A DNA stretch of 64,000 nucleotides, from contig NC_059562.1 in NCBI RefSeq assembly GCF_905220415.1, positions 4,851,501-4,915,500 on the forward strand, in the 5' to 3' direction. Position 1 is the stretch's first letter; every line of letters begins with the position of its first letter. Under the pieces are notes generated by a model. That model made no database searches and was not told the DNA's origin. It was given only the letters and a program-made list of their open reading frames with translations. This document shows, piece by piece, positions 11,306 to 23,950 of this stretch. Source of the DNA: Colias croceus. Lineage: Eukaryota; Arthropoda; Insecta; Lepidoptera; Pieridae. The translations under genes and the position numbers were made by a program.

Positions 11306-11805
11306 ATACGATTCTGTCTTTTTGTAGGCGATGCGTCATGTACCATCAAGTGCGAAATTGCATTAAATATTGAAAATTGTTTGTTTCCCGTGAATACATT
11401 ATGTGACCACTCAATCGTTAACAGTTGTTTTATGTTAGTTGTTATCGTAACTATATGCAGGGATTGAATTTTTTTAAATATTTGTATTTTTAGAGATTTT
11501 TTCGGTAGTCTTTCCATTATTTATGACATTATTTATGAGATTTTATATTTTGGGGATAAATACTTAATCTTTAAACATTAAGTAAATAGCAAATAATCTT
11601 AGATATCATAATAAATTTAATTTTGTTAAAGAACATAAACATTATCAATTCAATATATTTTATTTTCAAATCGATCACTTCTGCTATAGAATTGATTATT
11701 TCCAAATCGAATTACAACCCACACACTAAGCAATAATGGATCTACGTTTCAAAAAAACATTAACATTAAAATTATTTGTATAGTAGAGATATTATAGTCT
11801 ATAGA

Positions 11806-11910
11806 GTGATCAATAAAGTACAGTTAGGTGGTAAAGTGACAAGCGATGACAGCACCGTAGGGCGCGCTAAATTGTCGCGGCGATTGACATGTCTGTCTGC
11901 TTCCTTTTCA
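11806..11910 (+). repeat. Short dispersed repeat, copy 2
   Basis: Fuller copy of the repeat at 11214, with a GC-rich core 'accgtagggcgcgct' in AT-rich surroundings. Non-coding, class unknown. Confidence 0.6.
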
Positions 11911-12905
11911 GTTTTTTGTGTTGACTTGGTACTGCTTGGAAAACTTTGTTAGTCGTTGTTTAGGTGTTAATTTGGATCGAATGTTCGATTAAGTTTTAGT
12001 ACGAGTATTCTATTATCTGTGGTATTAGTATGAAAGCTGGTTTAATAGTCATTAACCAAATAACCAATGTGCGGCGATGTTAAAAATTAGCGCGATAAAA
12101 TACAATTAATGAATTTAATAGTCCTCGATTAAATACTAAGTAGAGGATTCTTTTGTAAATTTTTTTGTCCACAAGTTTTGATATAAGTAAATTTCATCAT
12201 AACTAACACTAACATGGATCACTAATAATAGCTAATAATAAATTTTAAGTAGTTCATTGTTTTACTTGTTAATCTTACGCTTGTACAAGTTAGGTTAGTT
12301 AGTTGTTTGTTACTCGCTTAATCTTGTTTATTACTATCGGGTCACGTCTCCGCTCTAATCTTATTAAACCCTAAAAGTTATACGAACTACATCACTTAGT
12401 ATTATAACACCTTGTATTATAAAAGCCATGCGTACGAACGTTGCATACAAATTAAATATTAAATAGTGTAATATTCAGCTCGCGCACTTTTCGATGTAAC
12501 TGTACCGTTTTGACACATGCTCGAATTAGTTCTATAATTATATCAGTCTTTGTCGTATGAATGTTATTAAGGCCGCGTGAAAGTTGAATTTTTGTATTGT
12601 AATTAATATTCAAAATTGTCGTAATTAGAATGCGAATTGGGAATTGTAAAAGTGATATGAAGGTGTAGGAATTTGATAAAAACGGGGTAACGATAATTTA
12701 ATTTACATATAAATGCTTTTGTTTCGTGTTTATTTTGATAAAAATGAAATCGCAAATATAAATGTGAATGTGTATCATAAAATACGGTTAAGTTAATAAG
12801 CATTGCGGGTATAGATAAACTCAGATAAATTGTCTTGTGGCTTTACGTAAAATGAACAATTAAGATGGTGTGAACTGCAGAGTAAGTGCAATTGATTTAT
12901 AGTAC
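11911..12905. other. AT-rich DNA, no gene seen
   Basis: Contains only short open frames without recognisable features. Confidence 0.4.
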
Positions 12906-13085
12906 GACTAGCGTTTCGCCCCGGCTACCGCCCGTGGTACCTACATGTTTACGTTTTTTTTTCATAAAAACTATCCTATCTCTCAAGTTGGATCGAACTG
13001 CACATGGTGTGCGAATTTTATTATAATCGGTTAAGTGGTTTAGGAGTCCATTGAGGACAAACATTGTGACACGAGATTTATAAAT
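12906..13085 (-). repeat. Degenerate dispersed repeat, minus orientation
   Basis: Starts 'gactagcgtttcgccccggc' and later carries 'aatcggttaagtggtttagg'. Same overall plan as the other ctag-bounded repeats but strongly diverged. Confidence 0.5.
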
Positions 13086-13624
13086 ATTAAGATTTATATT
13101 TATGTATATCTCTATGCAATGTAATACGATAACGTCGTTTTCTATTACTTTTTTTTATTAAAATCATGCAAATCAGCCCTGTAATAAGACGGTAGTATTA
13201 GTTATTAAAACACTGACTTTATCTTAGTTGATATTGTGAAATGAAAGTGTTTACAATTTTGTTTTTATTTTTAAATCAGGTATTAATTTATCATCATGCA
13301 AATAAATATAATATGTAGGTAGTGTTTAAATATTCTATCGTACAGTAAAAAATAATGTCCTTAATCGTTAACCTACAGTCCCACAATGTTAGAAACACCA
13401 CAGGAATTTTAATTTGTAGAGCGAATATTAATGCCTGAGTCACGGCAATATAAATGAAGTGTGATAAATGGGCCAAGGTTAATTCAATTTCGTAATAAAG
13501 GCTGACATAATATGCGATTTACGGTACTATTAATGTATGGGGTTTTGTCCTTTTTTAGATATGATGGGATGAGTTCATGATTATTTTTGTGTTGTATTCA
13601 TTTGGTTAGGTTTGTTTGGTTCCG

Positions 13625-13786
13625 AGGGGGTCGCGGAAGAATTCTAACAAATACCCGCGGCCCCCTCATTAAAGCGGCTCGACGGAACACAGTGGGGATT
13701 TAGTCGGTAAGAATCCGACATAACCCACGGCTCCTTCCCCGGGTGCCATGGGTATCTTTGGAAGATTTCCCCACTATAAAAAAAAA
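13625..13786 (+). mobile_element. R1-clade LINE 3' end, truncated copy
   Basis: Matches the last 150 bp of the LINE at 34645-35730: 'acccgcggccccc', 'gctcgacggaacacagtggg', 'ggctccttccccggg' and 'ggaagatttccccactata' in the same order, then an A-run. Severe 5' truncation is normal for target-primed insertion. Confidence 0.75.
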
Positions 13787-15980
13787 GGTAAGGTAAAGGT
13801 ATTTTGCTGTATTTTGTTATCCTATTTTAAAAGTATTTTACTAAGACTGGATAGTTTGAAATGAGGATTATTGTAAAAAATTGCCTAAATTAATTTTAGT
13901 TTCTAAATACTTATGCATCGCGTACACCGTATGTATGCACCTAGATTTCATTTATTTTTACTTTACAGGTTGTGATATAATAGATATAGTTACCCGGTAA
14001 AGAATATAGGTTACCTATATTTTTCGAATTAGAAAGCTAGGTACCTATATAAAGAATTGATAAATCGGCTGAATAGTACAGTATAGTAGTAGTATGCAAT
14101 TTAATACAGGTCACAATAATAACAACTAGACCTTATTTATCAAAGTAGATAGGTAATAGAACAATACAATCAGTCTAGATTAAACGCCAATATCGTCTAA
14201 CGAAACAATGGTAGATATTCAGTATCAATTCACACGCGATGCTTATCATAGAAATCGATACCGAATGTGACGAGAGAATTTATAGGATTTTTTGTTCTAG
14301 CTGCGATATTGTGGCGATATCGACTTTCTTTTATAGCTGTTTCCGTTTTGGATTAGGATCATAAGTTAAAGAATTAAATAAAAATGTTAGTTACTTCTAT
14401 TAAAAATATTTTGTAATTGATAAATACCTTGCTATATATTTCTATTTTTTATCGCCTTACATGTTAAGAATTTGCATATTATAACAATTCACGATAAGGC
14501 TGCCTTTTGTAATTAAGAAGGTTTTGTTTATTAAATTTTTCATTTCATCCTACATAAACGAAAGTTATCTTTAAACAATAACATCGTATACAAAAAGTTA
14601 ATTCGATGCCACGTTAATTCACTAAACGGATTTCAAATTGTTCATACTTATTTTGAACATACGTTAAAATCTTCAAAATCTCAGCTCGTTGACCGTAAAG
14701 TTGAAACTCATTTTCAACTAGGGGGTCTCAAACGAATTAAGGTCCATAACGCATTCTTTTGTCGGCCTCAAAACTCTACCCACGGCTAAACGTGGGTGGA
14801 ACGCGTTAATTATAAAGCAATTTTCTACCCTCAAAAAGGTTTGTTTAGAAAATGTTGGGTACAGTTAGGTAAATTCTGTTTTCTGCTGTCTCATGGATAC
14901 GTTTTGAGTTAATGTTTTTAACGCTTGAAATTCGATTTTAAGCTTTATTTTTAATTATTTTTTGTCAAAACATGAATACACAAACATACCTATTTAGTAA
15001 CAGTGAAATTCGAAGATATTTAGAACTGAAGGGGATTTGATTTGCGTTTGAAAGCTGGCCAAAATAATCATTTTCTTTTTTCCAAAAAACTAAACTTAAT
15101 AATCCGAACTGGAAAAAAATTGAACGGGACCGACTCGAAAGTTCTGATGTGACAGACCAAAAAAATTAGTCGAATTGCGTTATCTCCTCCTTTTATGACG
15201 TCGATTGAAAACAGTGTCATATGAAGACGTAGACAGACGTATCTTCAGAAAGTATATCCCTCAAAGAATGGTACATATCCATTGTTTCTCCTTATGCAGG
15301 GATCAACAAACTGTGCGCTAAGAGTTAAGACAGAGGACGCACGCGCCCTCGCACAATCATTTATCTTCAGGAGTCTAATGGGACGGTGTAAGTTATACCC
15401 GATTGAACTTTGGACCGGAGTAAAAATGTATTGGTTTATGTGGTAGTGATATGCATTGTGGAGGAAAGGGCTGCGTCAAGCAGCAATCGTGCTATAATTG
15501 AAGTTTGATTACAACATTACTAATGTTAAATTTGATTTTTTTTTTGAAAAAAAAAGGTCATGTAAAAGCTGGAGCCTACCGATCGATGACTACTTACTAA
15601 TGACTATTTGTTTTTTTTTTTAATGCCCAGATTTGTGATAGGCAAAGAAATTTTCGCTACAATTTTAGTGATTTAGCAAATTTCATAAATATGTAGTATT
15701 TAGAAATTAAACATAATAAATACACGCTGTCTCTCTTATCTTGTCCCAAACGTGTGAATGCACAAAATGGTCTCGATCCCCAACCGGTTTCATCTCGCTA
15801 CGTAACAGCTATTGACGCATTGACGAGAGTTGATGTATCACTTACATTTTGAAGGTCATAGGTGGGATATGGGTGGTTCTTGACTCTTGTAGGAAAATAA
15901 TATTATATCAGTTAAAAAGGTAACAGATTACCTAAAGTAGGTATCTTAATATAGATACTAGTATTATAAAGCTTAAGATG
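13787..15980. other. AT-rich DNA, no gene seen
   Basis: Holds a small perfect hairpin around 14779-14798 (ACCCACG...CGTGGGT) and several T-runs. No coding signal or recognised mobile element. Confidence 0.4.
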
Positions 15981-16105
15981 TTTATTTATTTATTTATTTA
16001 TTATTCTTTATTGCATTGAAAATACATAAATACATAATATAACAAAGACAAGAAACAGCAAAGGGCGGCCTTATCGCTAGGCAGCGATCTCTACCAGGCA
16101 ACCCA
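15981..16105 (-). mobile_element. Probable LINE 3' tail, minus orientation
   Basis: Five TTTA units (a TAAA tail on the minus strand) are followed by 'ttattctttattgca' and a GC-richer 'gggcggccttatcgctaggc' block. This layout is typical of the 3' end of CR1/jockey-like LINEs; class assignment is tentative. Confidence 0.5.
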
Positions 16106-16210
16106 AAAATCAGGAAATTTAACAATATGATGTGGGTGAGCAAAAATAAGGCAATACTAACACATTGAAAATGTACAAAATAGGTAAACAAATTATACAA
16201 AGCAAAGCAT

Positions 16211-16350
16211 GTTTGTTTGTTTTGGTTGAACGAGCTAATCTTGGGAACTACAGGCCTGATTTGAAAACTTATTAGTTAGCCCATGCACGCCCATGTATCG
16301 AGGAAGACTACATAACATCGCTAATACCTATAAGAGTGGAGCAATGAAGA
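16211..16350 (+). repeat. Degenerate dispersed repeat
   Basis: Carries 'gtttgtttgttttggttgaa', 'gggaactacaggcctgattt' and 'tagcccat', matching the order in 24931-25109 with many changes. Confidence 0.5.
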
Positions 16351-17262
16351 GAGAAGAGTAATAAGTGTAAGGCAGATGAACGTTTGCCGGGTCAGTACCT
16401 ACTATTTAAAAAGGCATTGTAATAATAATATGAATAACTGTGACCTTTTAAACTGAAAATAAGTTTATTTTTTTAAGAAACCTATATTTAAAGCTGCATA
16501 CGCTTTGTTTAACTATAATAACAGAGATGTCGCCTCTTAAGGTGAAGGGTCAGAACATTCATCACGTTAAAGGTTAAAACATCGATTTTAACTGAGATTT
16601 TCGTATAGATTAAATTTAAAAAAAAAACTTTCGATAGATGCATCAAATACCACGAACTTTTATAAATTGAAGATCAGATTAGAAATTCGTAACTATTTGT
16701 ATTGCGCTAGTTGTCTCCTGTGACTGCACTGGTTGATAAATTTGTATTTGGCATTTACTATTTAAAACTTGTAACGTATCAATAAGGGCATTCTTTTTTG
16801 TGTGAACTCTTTAATGATATGAATTTATCACAATATGTATAAGATTACAACTTACAAATTTGTAGCATTATTGTATGAACTACAATAGGTTTATTTTAAT
16901 TGTGGGGGGCAAGTATCTCGCCTTGCGGCGGTGCTGAAAAGAACTCCGGCTGAGTGGCCAGACGGCCGGAGTCTAGGGCGACTGAGTGAGGAACCTACGG
17001 ACTATCCGAGCGTTATTTTAATATATCAGAAAATAAGAAGTTTGGAAATAGTTACTTAACTATGTACGTAAAACTGATGGAAAAACTATAACTACAAAAT
17101 AATCCGATAGAGATATATCTAATAATTCATTTAATCTATAGATATATATGTATATAACTATTTGAGTTAAAACATGATATTCTAATAAAAACTAGACATT
17201 ATAATGGGGTCCAATAAAATCTGAATAATGTCGCGTCGCGCCAGTCATTGGAATTATTATAC
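16351..17262. other. Spacer with one GC-rich block
   Basis: A GC-rich stretch at 16900-17010 contains 'ggctgagtggccagacggcc', weakly like 'ctagccagacagcccggact' at 20690. It is probably a repeat fragment. No gene seen. Confidence 0.4.
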
Positions 17263-17583
17263 ACTAGCTTCCGCCCGCGACTCCGTCCGCGCGGATGTCG
17301 GTCTTCGCGTGGATGGTTTATTTCTCCATTTTGAGTAACTCACAATGACATCTTATAAATATCTATTGGACCCAAATACGGCTAGGACTATAATAATACG
17401 CAACGTGTGTTCGCGGGTCTACAGAACAACGTCTATGGATAAAACTGAAAAATTAATTTAATTTTTTTTCTACGTATTTTTCCAGGATAAAAAGTATCCT
17501 ATTTTACGCCCAGGATAATAAGGTATAATTATACAAAGTTTCATCGAAATCGAACCATTAGTTTTCACGTGATGCCTTCACAT

Positions 17584-17620
<37 letters not shown>

Positions 17621-17640
17621 AATTTTTTTAATCACATATT
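17263..17640 (-). repeat. Dispersed repeat with CAGA run, minus orientation
   Basis: Starts 'actagcttccgcccgcgact', holds 'ccaggataaaaagtatccta' and 'gtttcatcgaaatcgaacca', then about nine CAGA units at 17583-17620. Same family plan as 7205, longer inside. Confidence 0.6.
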
Positions 17641-18412
17641 TGGGTTTGGTATCGATCCAGTAACACCCCCTGCTATTTATTTTTTCAATATTTTCAATGT
17701 ACAGAATTGACCCTTCTACAGATTTATTATATTATGTATAGATAATGTACGACGATACGATGTAATACGATACGATATATCGTAAGCAGCATCCATGCGA
17801 TATTGGTACTTGTACCGTAGTTCGTAGTAAACAAACATACATGCTTAATGGTTATTGTGTGATTTTGCATCTAGGTTGGATTGGTTTGATTTAAAGAATG
17901 AAACATTATGAAAATATATCAAATGTGATCGTTTCTTTATTTTATTTAACCCGATGTTTCAAAAAGATAATTATTACGCGTATAGAATAACTATATATAT
18001 GGAAAATTATCGAGACTGTCGACTGTCCTTACTAGAATTACGCGGGAAATATTTTATGGATTATTATATTTTAACTTTTTTTTATTCAGTGGCTTTCACT
18101 GTTCAAGCACATCGTTTATAACATTTCGTAATATTTATATCGTCTTGTCGTGTCGTGTCCCACTGTCAGACACATTAACCTATAGCCGCTAGACACACTG
18201 AGTCACCGGACCAGCCCACGCGTCTGATGCCGAGATAAAAACAAGATTTGTTTATTGTTCATGTGAGATGAGCTATCGATTGGGGATTGTAGATTTTGTA
18301 ATATCGTTCGTGATTGAACGAAGGTTTGGTTGATTTTAAAGTGGTGGTAAATAACTTATATGTATTGTGAAAGAAAAGATCTTCTACCAGAATTATAGTT
18401 AAATAAATGAAT
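17641..18412. other. Spacer, no gene seen
   Basis: AT-rich, with a run of overlapping 'cgatacga' motifs near 17750-17780. No coding feature recognised. Confidence 0.4.
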
Positions 18413-18784
18413 TCGCGTTGCTCAACGAGCTATGGAACGGGCTATGCTCGGGGTTTCTTTGCGTGATCGAATCAGAAATGAGGAGATCCGCAAAAGAACT
18501 AAAGTCACCGACATAGCCCACCGTATTAGTAAGTTGAAGTGGCGCTGGGCTGGGCATATAGCCCGCAGAACCGATGGCCGCTGGGGCAAAAAGGTTCTAG
18601 AGTGGCGACCACGTACAGGACGTCGCAGTGTGGGACGGCCTTCAACAAGGTGGACAGACGACCTGATCAAAGTGGCGGGGAGCCGCTGGATTCAGGCCGC
18701 TGGTGATCGGTCGTTTTGGAAATCTTTGGGGGAGGCCTATGTCCTGCAGTGGACGTCATGAAAGGCTAGAATGATGAAAAAAAA
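18413..18784 (+). pseudogene. RTE-like LINE, 3' end of the RT-containing ORF
   Basis: The frame is open from about 18413 through 18761 and reads as the far C-terminal part of endonuclease-reverse transcriptase ORFs common in Lepidoptera: a basic region with 'WRWAGHIARR', 'GRPSTRW' and 'DDL', ending 'EAYVLQWTS'. The endonuclease and RT domains are missing, so this is a 5'-truncated insertion. An AATG/A-rich tail follows the stop. The RTE assignment is from memory of similar proteins. Confidence 0.7.
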
Positions 18785-19170
18785 TGAATAAAGTTTGATT
18801 AGTTTTATTAGATGAATGTTATATTGTTTTTTATTAAGTTATGATTAGTTCAGTCCGTCTAATAACATAGTGCATTTTTCTATATGTACGTACTTTGATT
18901 AGCCACATAGCTTTTTAATTTAATTTCAACACATAAGATCTGTAAATGTGTTGAAATTAAATTAGAATAGTTATTATTTAAAATTAATAGTCAAATATAT
19001 TTAGCCTTTTCATTATCATTTATCCAATTTTCTTATATTGCTAGAAAAAAAAATATCGTAAATATCTTCCTCAATAGAGAAGAACGAGCCAAGAAACTTT
19101 CGTAATCTTTATCCTTGTCAAAACAAGGCACTTGAAAGTTCAGACGTTCTATAGATATTTAAATACGAAT
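18785..19170. other. Spacer with a perfect 19-bp hairpin
   Basis: Arms at 18917-18935 and 18947-18965 are perfect inverted copies with an 11-bp loop. Otherwise AT-rich with no gene seen. Confidence 0.55.
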
Positions 19171-20420
19171 AGATAGGGAGGCGAAGAGGGGAATTTTCTG
19201 CAATACTCGAGCGTGGCAGTTTAAGATATGAGAGATACCTTAGACCTAATAGAACAACCTTGTTAACTATTTAGCTCTTTAAGTAGTGACGCGCGCCCAG
19301 TATAGACGATCAGATTAGTAAAAAAAAATCGATAGTCTGAAATACTCGAGCGCGTCAGATTAAGATATTGGGGGTTGATTTTAGTGTTTTAAGACTAAAT
19401 TTAACTAATCTGACGATAAGTCCTTGACGCCGCCAAGTTATAGGGTCGCGAACTTGTAAAAAAAAAACGTTAATCCGGCATTCTCGAGCGCGATTGTTTT
19501 TATTTTTATTTTGAAGAATATAATCTAAAACTTACTAAAAATACAAAATCTGCCGGTTTCCGCGTGACCGGAAGTCTGGAGGAGCCGTTTCGTCTTCCGA
19601 AAAACGCGTTGCAGTATATAAGTCGCGAACGATACATTTTACAAAAAAAAAAAGTTTGAATAAACAAAAAAGGTAATTTTATTTTACACAAAAAAGGTCT
19701 CTTTACATTTTTGTCCAAAGTTAAAACTTTTTGACTTGAAGCATCATAAAAACTCAAACTCCCGGTTTTTTGAGTATATCTCGAAAACTGAGGATGTTAA
19801 GAAAAATTGATATGGAATAACGATGATTAAAAAAAAGAAACTCTCTTTTTCTAACAAAAAGAAACACTCTTTTTCGGTCAGATTAAGAGAACCCACCAAC
19901 ATTTTTGTCAGATTAAGAAAATATGCTTTCAGGAGACCGAGATAAACCTCCCCTATGAAAATCTGACGCGCTCGAGTATTTCAAAAGGACTTTTTTTTTC
20001 TGCATTTTCAAAAATTCATCGTAACTTAACGTCACGCCGAAATCGTCAGTTTTTTTAAGGGGAGCTTCCTTGGGGCCTACTTAACACCCCTTCCGAAAAT
20101 CTGACGCGCTCGAGTAAATTTTTTTTTGTGCATTTTTGACGAATTAATATGCCTAGCCCCACCACGCAAACCGGCAGATTAGTATACCGTTGTTATCAGA
20201 GGCACTTGGGGCATACGTAGTATGAATATCTGACGCGCTCGAGAATGCCCAAGTAACTATTTTTTTTTACATTTTTGAAAATCCGTACACGCCAAACCCA
20301 CCGCTAAAATGGTTTTTACCATAGAAGCTTTTCTTTTCGAAATTATTTTATCTATCGATTTTGATAAGTCTCGACGGCGCCGTTTAATTACGCCATTTAG
20401 CTACCTCGCCTCCCTATCTA
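19171..20420. mobile_element. Modular palindromic element with about 138-bp units
   Basis: The ends are inverted copies (AGATAGGGAGGCGA at 19171 and its complement ending near 20419). Inside, the motif CTCGAGCGCGTCAGATT or close variants starts at 19206, 19345 and 19483 in + orientation, and ends at 19976, 20114 and 20243 in - orientation. Spacing is 138-139 bp except for one interval of 129. Each unit has an A-run of about nine a little before the next motif, and most hold an internal 'aatctg'-type box. Units have diverged between the motifs. No transposase is visible. It may be a non-autonomous DNA transposon with subterminal repeats, but I do not recognise the family. Confidence 0.6.
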
Positions 20421-20950
20421 GAATGGTTAGTACAAGATTACTTATCCTTCACTGGGACTCATGTTGATGGAATTTCACTTACTTCGATGATATTTTAATT
20501 ATTTTAAAATAAAAATTGCGTCTGGCATCTATTTAACAACGAAAAAAACGTCTTGCAATAAAAAATGTAAGTCTAATTGATCTATCTAAAGGCAAAAGAT
20601 TAAAAATTACGCGTTAAAAAATGACTTTAAATTAAGGATATTTTCCTGTGCAGATAAGATGCGCACTATTAAACGCAACCACTGCGGCTAGCCAGACAGC
20701 CCGGACTCTAACCGAAATAGCATATCAAAGAACCAACTATACTAAAATGCTCACTTGTCAACGTTGCTACCTCCTATACGATATCGTCCTTGCGGGGAAA
20801 TGGGTACCATAACATGTCTGATCGTGCGGGGTGAGGTAAGTTTAATTTTGGCGGGAGGCGGAGAGTGTCCGTTCTGTAGCGTTTAGCTACTATTATGTAT
20901 TCTGTGGTATAACTTCTAACGCGTGCACATAAGTATACACCCACTCTTTT
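20421..20950. repeat. Unclassified repeat-like, GC-richer block
   Basis: The stretch at about 20650-20950 is GC-richer than its surroundings and contains 'gtgcggggtgagg' and 'agcgtttagctactattatg', which I recall as a common lepidopteran dispersed sequence. No second copy is in this window, so it is weakly supported. Confidence 0.3.
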
Positions 20951-21959
20951 TTTTTTGATTTTACGCGAGTACCTATTATAGATAGAAATTAAATATTTGG
21001 ACGTCTCCCCGGAGACGTCCCCGTATTATAATACCACGTTAGCTGCAAAGTGTGCGAAACGTCGGAATAATAATAGTAATGAATAAATTGTGTTTAAAAT
21101 CTTTAATTTCTAAAGATGATTCACAGTCCATCATTGTTTCTGTATATATATACATATATATACGTTTATTATTGTATCTACTTAACAATAAGTATCTCAT
21201 GATCTCAGGATATGAATAAGAACGATAATTTAATGATCTGTTAATACATGATACAGCGTTTCAATAATTAATAGTTATGTTCAATTCACAAAAAAATATT
21301 TATCTTTATTTGCCATTAGAAAAAGCTTTTCACAAAGGAAGTAAATTAGCATAAAGTGCATTAAATATGTAATTACCTACTGAGCGTGTGTATCATTGTA
21401 ATGTTTTCGTAATTACAGAGAGTTACAGTCGCATGCGCATAAGAATGATAGGATTGCATGAATAATGCAGTATCGATCTCGATTGGATATTTCCGATTAG
21501 CCTGATTAAATGTTTGTAATGAGCATCAATAGTTCCGAAGGAAAGTATGTTTGAGGAGTTTTACTGGGTTATAATCGTGGTTTAAAAGTTTATAGAGAGA
21601 ATTGGAATGGGTTTAAAACGTGGTTTAAAATGTTTGATGGTATTGGTTTTTTTTTATTAGATGTTTGTGAAAACGTTTCATGTTAAAGAAGTAGGTATTT
21701 TTTTAAGATTAAGGGAAAAGGTAAAGTTTAAATGGTAAGTTGTTAAATTAGATATTTAAAGAAATTTTTTGTTTTATAGAAGTTATTTGTTTTGAAGATT
21801 AATAGGTCAATGATGACGATGAGCCGAATGTATGAAATATTTATCGGATTTGGATGAATCTTTGTAAGTACGAGTAGATTGATTGATGTTAATACCTACC
21901 TTGGGGGCTTTGACTACTATTCGTTACGAAAACGAAGCTTTAAGACTATTATTAACTTA
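20951..21959. other. AT-rich DNA, no gene seen
   Basis: A small inverted motif 'acgtctccccggagacgt' sits at 21001-21018. The rest shows no coding or repeat signal. Confidence 0.4.
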
Positions 21960-22125
21960 GGGCTGATTTTTCAATCCTTGGATAAAATTTACTCGTCCAA
22001 AGTATTACACGATATTATTAAAATGTCACCTGTAAACTGTCAAATACTGGCAATTAGAATACAATTCATAAATGGTAGTTTAATACGTTATTCTAAGTTT
22101 TAACCAAGGATTGAATAATCAGCTC
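21960..22125. mobile_element. TTA-flanked MITE, 166 bp
   Basis: Terminal inverted repeats of about 22 bp: GGGCTGATTTTTCAATCC... at the left, and a right end whose complement reads GAGCTGATTATTCAATCC. The direct TTA at 21957-21959 and 22126-22128 is the 3-bp target duplication expected for PIF/Harbinger-type elements. No transposase; the open frame across it is an artefact. Confidence 0.75.
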
Positions 22126-22940
22126 TTAGTGTTATAAATTTTATTACTGCTGCGATAAAATAGTAAAATATATAGCGTTTCAAAAACAATGACAAAATGA
22201 CGTCAGACGTGTTGTGCTAAACTTTAGAGTACCTACCACTTAACATGCCTACTGCTTAATTGTCAGCACAAAAAAACCGCGATTACAATGTTACAATAAA
22301 ACTACCCACATTTCATTGTCAAGGTCTGTTTGCGGAAACAATGAGTAATGTGACGTCATTACGAAATTATATACTGTCGATTGTAAGGGGTAATTCGCTT
22401 GTAGTTTTGAGATTTTAATTCACTATTGTGTTACAATATTAAACTGTTCGAAGGAAAACTAAATGTAGTAATTATGCTTTTAGGTTTTAAATGCGTTTTG
22501 CTATGAGTGAAAATACGACTTACGTTTTCATAGTAAATAATTTTCTTTACATTTTCCCAAGTTTTAATGTTTATTTTAATTGTAGAGGAAAACGATTGAA
22601 CTATTAAAGAACATTGCCTTTTCCTTACTGGAAGTTAATTGAAATTAGCAAGCATCTAATAAAGGTGGCAATAGAAATACCGAAATACCCTAGATGTCGC
22701 ATTCGTTCGGATGTCTAGTGATTGCATTTATATCATTTTACGAAGAAACGGTAATAGGGTTGTCAAAAGATCAATTATAGCTAGAAACATCAATAAACGA
22801 AACAAAGGAACATAATATACAGACAGCTCAAATAATGTATCTATATACCTACCTGCTGTAATGTCCGAAAGTGAGTTAAATATTATAAATTAGTGGAACG
22901 AAGAGATCGTAGGTATAAGAGATCTGCATGCGAATAATCC
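22126..22940. other. AT-rich DNA, no gene seen
   Basis: No reading frame, splice pattern or repeat recognised. Confidence 0.4.
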
Positions 22941-23181
22941 ATACTAATATTAAATGCGAAAGTAAATCTGTCGGTCTGTCTGTTACTCAATCACGCCTTA
23001 ACTACTGAACCAATTTGCATGAAATTTGTTATAGAGATATTTTGTTACCCGAGAAAGGACATAGGCTACTTTTTACCCCGGGACATAAGAGATAGGTTTT
23101 ATCCCGGAAATCCCACGGGAACCGGAACTATGCGGGTTTTTTCTTTGACTCCGCGGACGATGCCGCGGGTGGAAAGCTAGT
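22941..23181 (+). repeat. Dispersed repeat, plus orientation
   Basis: Runs from 'atactaatattaaatgcgaa' through 'cctatcccg'-like blocks to 'ggtggaaagctagt'. Near mirror of the copy at 7205, so orientation and ends are well defined. Confidence 0.7.
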
Positions 23182-23769
23182 GCGAATATATACTGAGCCA
23201 AGGCAATTTTTCCAAATAATTAAGTAAATATTATTTGTATTACATAAATGTATTCTGTTGGCCTTTAAATAAAAAATTCAATAGACTATTAGTTACAGTA
23301 CGCAACCCTAGATGCCTAGATAGATGATCGACCAGTATGGTGGAGCCAACTTTTTATTCTTCGGGGAGTTGTGGCGCCTTCGCTTGGCACCTGATTTATT
23401 AACTGTATATTATATAACGGTATTTAATAATGAACACTAACTATATTGGATAATATGATTGTTTATTATTACCTACTTTATTATCGGTAGGTAACCATAG
23501 TACCGAAACCTATTGTTTTTTTACTTTTTAAAAACAAAGAATGCATATTCTTAATATAGGTATCAGCCATGTACCAACTGTGTAGTTTCAACAGCTGACT
23601 ATGTAGTTGTTATACGTTAAATTTGCATTTGAAAGAATATATTTATAAAAATCGTGTAATATCATACTAAAAAATACATAGTATGTACCTATCATCTAAT
23701 GACCAATACCTACATAGGAGACAAATAGGATCTCTCGAAGTATCGGTTTTTGTAGGCAATAATAACTAT
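23182..23769. other. AT-rich DNA, no gene seen
   Basis: No supported feature. Confidence 0.4.
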
Positions 23770-23950
23770 TAAATAAATAAATAATAAACGTTTATTATTT
23801 CATAATTTATACAAAATAACAATTGGCAAAGCATTATATAGTACAGCGGATGAGAGATCTTCCCTGAAACAAGTCTGCAATTTGCGTCGTAGCAGTCAAG
23901 CCACTTTCAAAGAAATTTCTCGCTTCTAGGGAAAGTTTAAAACAAATAAT
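23770..23950 (-). mobile_element. Probable LINE 3' tail
   Basis: An AAATAAATAAATAAT start is followed by 'cgtttattatttcataattt' and a GC-richer 'gcgtcgtagcagtcaagcca' block, much like other LINE 3' ends. Class unknown. Confidence 0.35.

Noticed and set aside
17583..17620. CAGA run as an independent satellite
   Set aside because: It lies inside the dispersed repeat at 17263-17640, whose other copies have shorter CAGA runs at the same place.
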